A stretch of DNA of 27,107 nt from an uncultured Collinsella sp. (GTDB taxonomy: Bacteria; Actinomycetota; Coriobacteriia; Coriobacteriales; Coriobacteriaceae), in contig UQUD01000014.1 of assembly GCA_900544225.1 (NCBI GenBank), positions 1 through 27,107 of the forward strand. Direction: 5' to 3'. A model generated the notes under the pieces. It was not told the origin of the DNA. It was given only the letters and a program-made list of their open reading frames with translations, and made no database searches. The number at the start of each line of letters is the position of its first letter. Within the stretch, counting starts at the first letter, position 1. A program made the translations under genes and the position numbers. This document shows positions 24,773 to 27,107 of the stretch, piece by piece.

Positions 24773-26628
24773 TGGCAGACGAGACCAAGACTCAGATTCC
24801 CAAGCCCACTCGCCGGCGCGGTCCTATGGGCCGTATGGGTGGCATGGGCCGCGGCGAAAAGGCCAAGGACTTTAAAGGCACCATGAGGCAGCTGCTCGGC
24901 TATATCGGCCAGCACAAGATTGCCGTGTTTGCTGCCGTCGCCTTTGCCGTGTGCTCGGTCATCTTTAACATTGTGGGGCCCAAGGTGCTCGGCCAGGTTA
25001 CCACCAAACTGTTCGAAGGCCTGGTTGCCAAGGTCAACGGCACCGGCGACGTCGACTTTGCCTGGATCGCCAAGACGCTCGGCTTTTTGCTCTGCCTGTA
25101 TCTGGCAAGCTCTATTTGCAGCCTTATCCAAGGCTGGCTTATGACCGGCGTCACGCAAAAGATCTGCTACCGCATGCGCAAGGAGATCGCCGCCAAGATC
25201 GCTGTCGTGCCGATGAGCTACTTCAACGGCCACAGCAAGGGCGACGTGCTCAGCCGCATCACCAACGACGTCGATACGCTCGGCCAGTCGCTCAACCAGA
25301 GCGTGACGCAGCTCATCACGTCGGTGACGCAGATTATCGGCGTGCTCGTCATGATGCTGTCGATCAGCCTGCCGCTTACCGGCGTCACCGTGCTCACGCT
25401 GCCGGCCGCCGCGATTATCCTGACCGTAATGATTCACTTCTCGCAGCCGTACTTCCGCGAGCAGCAGCAGGTCCTGGGTGCCGTCAACGGCATTATCGAG
25501 GAGGACTTTGCCGGCCAGAACGTCATTCAGGTGTTCGACCGCGCCGAGGCCTCAATCGAAGAGTTCGACCGCCAAAACGACCGCCTCTTTATTAGTGGCT
25601 GGCGCTCGCAGTTCCTGTCGGGCCTGATGATGCCGCTTATGAGCTTGGTGGGTAACATGGGCTACGTGGGCGTCGTCGTGGTGGGTGCGCAGCTCGCGCT
25701 GACCGGCAATGCCACACCTGGCGATATTCAGAGCTTTATCCAGTATGTGCGCAACTTTACGCAACCCGTGCAGCAGCTGGGCAACGTGAGCAACACGATG
25801 CAGTCGATGGCTGCCGCCACCGAGCGCGTCTTTGAGTTCCTGGCCGCGCCCGAGGAAGAGCAGAAGGCCGACGCGCAGATTCCCGAGAAGCGCCCCGGCC
25901 ACGTGGTGTTTGACCATGTCAAGTTTGGCTATACGCCCGACAAGACCATCATCCACGACTTTAGCTGCGAGGCGCAGCCCGGCCAGACCATCGCCATCGT
26001 CGGCCCCACCGGCGCCGGCAAGACCACGCTCGTTAAGCTGCTGCAGCGCTTCTACGACGTGGACGGCGGCTCGCTGCGTGTCGAGGGCGTCGATGTGCGC
26101 GACTGGGACCGCGCGGCGCTGCGCGGCGAGTTTGCCATGGTGCTGCAGGATACCTGGCTGTTTAACGGCACCATCCGCGAGAACATCCGCTACGGACGCC
26201 CCGACGCGAGCGATGCCGAGGTCGAAGCCGCTGCGCGCGCCGCACGCTGCGACCACTTTATTCATACGCTCGCCGGCGGCTACGACTTTATGATCAACGA
26301 AGAGGGCACCAATCTGTCGCAGGGTCAGCGCCAGCTCGTGACCATCGCCCGCGCCATTTTGGCCGACCGTCCGGCGCTGATTTTGGACGAGGCGACTTCC
26401 AACGTCGATACCCGTACCGAGGAGCTTATTCAGCGCGCCATGGATGCGCTGATGCAGGGCCGCACGAGCTTTGTTATCGCGCATCGCCTGTCCACGATCC
26501 GAAACGCCGACGTGATCCTGGTGATTCGCGACGGCGACATCGTCGAGAAGGGCACGCACGACGAGCTGCTCGCCCAAGGCGGCTTCTACGCCGACCTGTA
26601 CAACTCGCAGTTCGACGAGGCGGCGTAA
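24772..26628 (+). CDS. ABC exporter half-transporter, canonical partner
   Basis: The 618-aa half-transporter has a basic, Gly/Met-rich cytoplasmic start (RRRGPMGRMGGMGRG, about 14-28), six membrane spans (about 45-340) and an ATPase domain with Walker A GPTGAGKTT (about 411-419), signature LSQGQRQ (about 513) and a canonical Walker B ALILDEATS with the catalytic Glu (about 537-545). It overlaps the previous gene by one base (TAATG) and has AGGAGG 9 nt upstream. Together the two halves should form a heterodimeric exporter with one consensus and one degenerate ATP site. A terminator follows. Confidence 0.92.
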   Translation: MADETKTQIPKPTRRRGPMGRMGGMGRGEKAKDFKGTMRQLLGYIGQHKIAVFAAVAFAVCSVIFNIVGPKVLGQVTTKLFEGLVAKVNGTGDVDFAWIAKTLGFLLCLYLASSICSLIQGWLMTGVTQKICYRMRKEIAAKIAVVPMSYFNGHSKGDVLSRITNDVDTLGQSLNQSVTQLITSVTQIIGVLVMMLSISLPLTGVTVLTLPAAAIILTVMIHFSQPYFREQQQVLGAVNGIIEEDFAGQNVIQVFDRAEASIEEFDRQNDRLFISGWRSQFLSGLMMPLMSLVGNMGYVGVVVVGAQLALTGNATPGDIQSFIQYVRNFTQPVQQLGNVSNTMQSMAAATERVFEFLAAPEEEQKADAQIPEKRPGHVVFDHVKFGYTPDKTIIHDFSCEAQPGQTIAIVGPTGAGKTTLVKLLQRFYDVDGGSLRVEGVDVRDWDRAALRGEFAMVLQDTWLFNGTIRENIRYGRPDASDAEVEAAARAARCDHFIHTLAGGYDFMINEEGTNLSQGQRQLVTIARAILADRPALILDEATSNVDTRTEELIQRAMDALMQGRTSFVIAHRLSTIRNADVILVIRDGDIVEKGTHDELLAQGGFYADLYNSQFDEAA

Positions 26629-26659
26629 ATTCTGCCTCAGGGAACAAATAACGCCCGCG

Positions 26660-26697
26660 AACGGGGACGCAGGACAACCTGCGCCCCCGTTTTGTGT
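26660..26697 (+). terminator. Terminator of the marR-ABC operon
   Basis: AACGGGG (26660-26666) pairs with CCCCGTT (26685-26691) and CGCAGG (26668-26673) with CCTGCG (26678-26683), one mismatch between the two, loop ACAA, followed by TTGTGT. Confidence 0.8.
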
Positions 26698-26752
26698 CCT
26701 TCGAGCCTCGAAACGCTTTTCCTGAGACCTCATTGACGGCGCTTTCCAGACC

Positions 26753-26985
26753 CCGTGGGCAAAAAGGGCAAATATGAGTACTGTCACCTTTTTAGTAACA
26801 GCCAAAACCACCTCAAACGACCTCTTTGCGGCCCCTATACGCCTTTGAATTAATCAAAACGCCCGTTAGCAGGCTTCTGTCTGCCAACGTTAATGAACAT
26901 ATTTATCACTTTGTCTATTATCTCGCTAGACGGATATGTTACTAGGTGAGCAACAGTACTCATATTTGGCATTTTTTGCCCACGG
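26753..26985. mobile_element. Element with imperfect 48-nt terminal inverted repeats (MITE-like)
   Basis: The left arm 26753-26800 and the right arm 26938-26985 are inverse copies of each other apart from a few substitutions and two small indels: CCGTGGGCAAAAA, AAATATGAGTACTGT, CACC and TAGTAACA appear in both in the same order. The interior of about 137 nt holds a short stem (26864-26872 with 26881-26889, fully paired only in minus-strand RNA). There is no transposase and no obvious target duplication. A non-autonomous mobile element or a dispersed structured repeat both fit. Confidence 0.55.
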
Positions 26986-27070
26986 AGTGTTTCCTGGGGA
27001 ACCGACAACAGCCTTAGGGTCCCGTGTGGCGCCACTCCCTCCCGACATTCTCCGACGTTTGCCCAGATAA

Positions 27071-27107
27071 AACCTGCCAAAATAAACCTGTCCCTTTTTG
27101 GCAGGTT
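27071..27107. repeat. Conserved-loop hairpin, copy 2 (at window end)
   Basis: AACCTGCCAAAA (27071-27082) pairs perfectly with 27096-27107 across the 13-nt loop TAAACCTGTCCCT. The loop matches TAAGTCTGTCCCC of the 10903-10947 hairpin while the stems are unrelated. It may continue beyond the window. Confidence 0.7.

Larger units (their letters stand above)
26629..27107. other. Gene-free right end of the window
   Basis: After the operon terminator come an inverted-repeat-bounded element (26753-26985) and a conserved-loop hairpin at the very end. A minus-strand open frame of 76 codons (26850-27080) runs through one repeat arm and has no recognisable homology, so it is not annotated as a gene. 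Confidence 0.6.

Noticed and set aside
26850..27080. A 76-codon minus-strand frame (ending GRQKPANGRFD) as a gene
   Set aside because: It runs through the right arm of the inverted-repeat element, has no clear ribosome-binding site and matches no family I know; it is more likely a by-product of the repeat.

Overview
The window reads as a GC-rich chromosomal segment of an anaerobic, fermenting gut actinobacterium. Pyruvate formate-lyase, a sucrose PTS with two GH32 enzymes, the protein styles and the codon use suggest Coriobacteriia, most likely a Collinsella-type organism. That assignment is an inference from familiarity, not from a search. No rRNA, tRNA, CRISPR array or transposase gene was seen.

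Layout. (1) 0-5.4 kb holds aspartate-family amino-acid synthesis: asd and lysC on the minus strand, and thrC and thrB divergently on the plus strand. (2) 5.4-8.05 kb is a visibly AT-richer accessory island: a secreted DUF5626-like protein, a 34-residue membrane peptide missed by length cut-offs, and a DUF3990 (ADP-ribosyltransferase-like) / HTH pair that looks like a toxin-antitoxin module with a double-palindrome operator. (3) 8.08-10.65 kb, minus strand: ysxC (ribosome-assembly GTPase), mtnN (MTA/SAH nucleosidase) and a membrane-anchored beta-lactamase-fold serine hydrolase. (4) 10.96-12.82 kb, minus: pflA and a DegV protein. (5) 13.1-18.7 kb, minus: a LacI regulator followed by GH32 - PTS EIIBC - GH32 (sucrose-6-phosphate hydrolase), with CG-centred operator-like sites in front of both the regulator and the operon. 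(6) 19.0-21.4 kb, minus: pyruvate formate-lyase encoded in two pieces, a 683-aa core without the glycyl-radical domain and a separate 83-aa glycyl-radical subunit. (7) 21.96-26.63 kb, plus: a tightly coupled MarR - ABC - ABC operon for a heterodimeric exporter.

How the parts work together. Sugar enters as a phosphorylated disaccharide through the PTS, is cut by GH32 hydrolases and is fermented through pyruvate. PflA installs the radical on the small PFL subunit, which must pair with the PFL core. The aspartate genes supply semialdehyde for lysine/methionine/threonine, and ThrB/ThrC finish threonine; homoserine dehydrogenase is not in the window.

The most unusual content is intergenic. Several gaps carry large, well-formed hairpins. 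Two complete copies (5414-5530 and 18872-18994) and one copy cut by the window start (1 to about 87) share short conserved internal-loop blocks. Their long outer and inner helices have unrelated sequences that remain self-complementary, and a 4-bp helix covaries between the two complete copies. This is the signature of a selected fold, either an RNA or single-stranded DNA, and I regard it as the best candidate for an undescribed element. A second family has a conserved 13-nt loop on unrelated stems (10903-10947 and 27071-27107). A third element (26753-26985) is bounded by roughly 48-nt imperfect inverted repeats.
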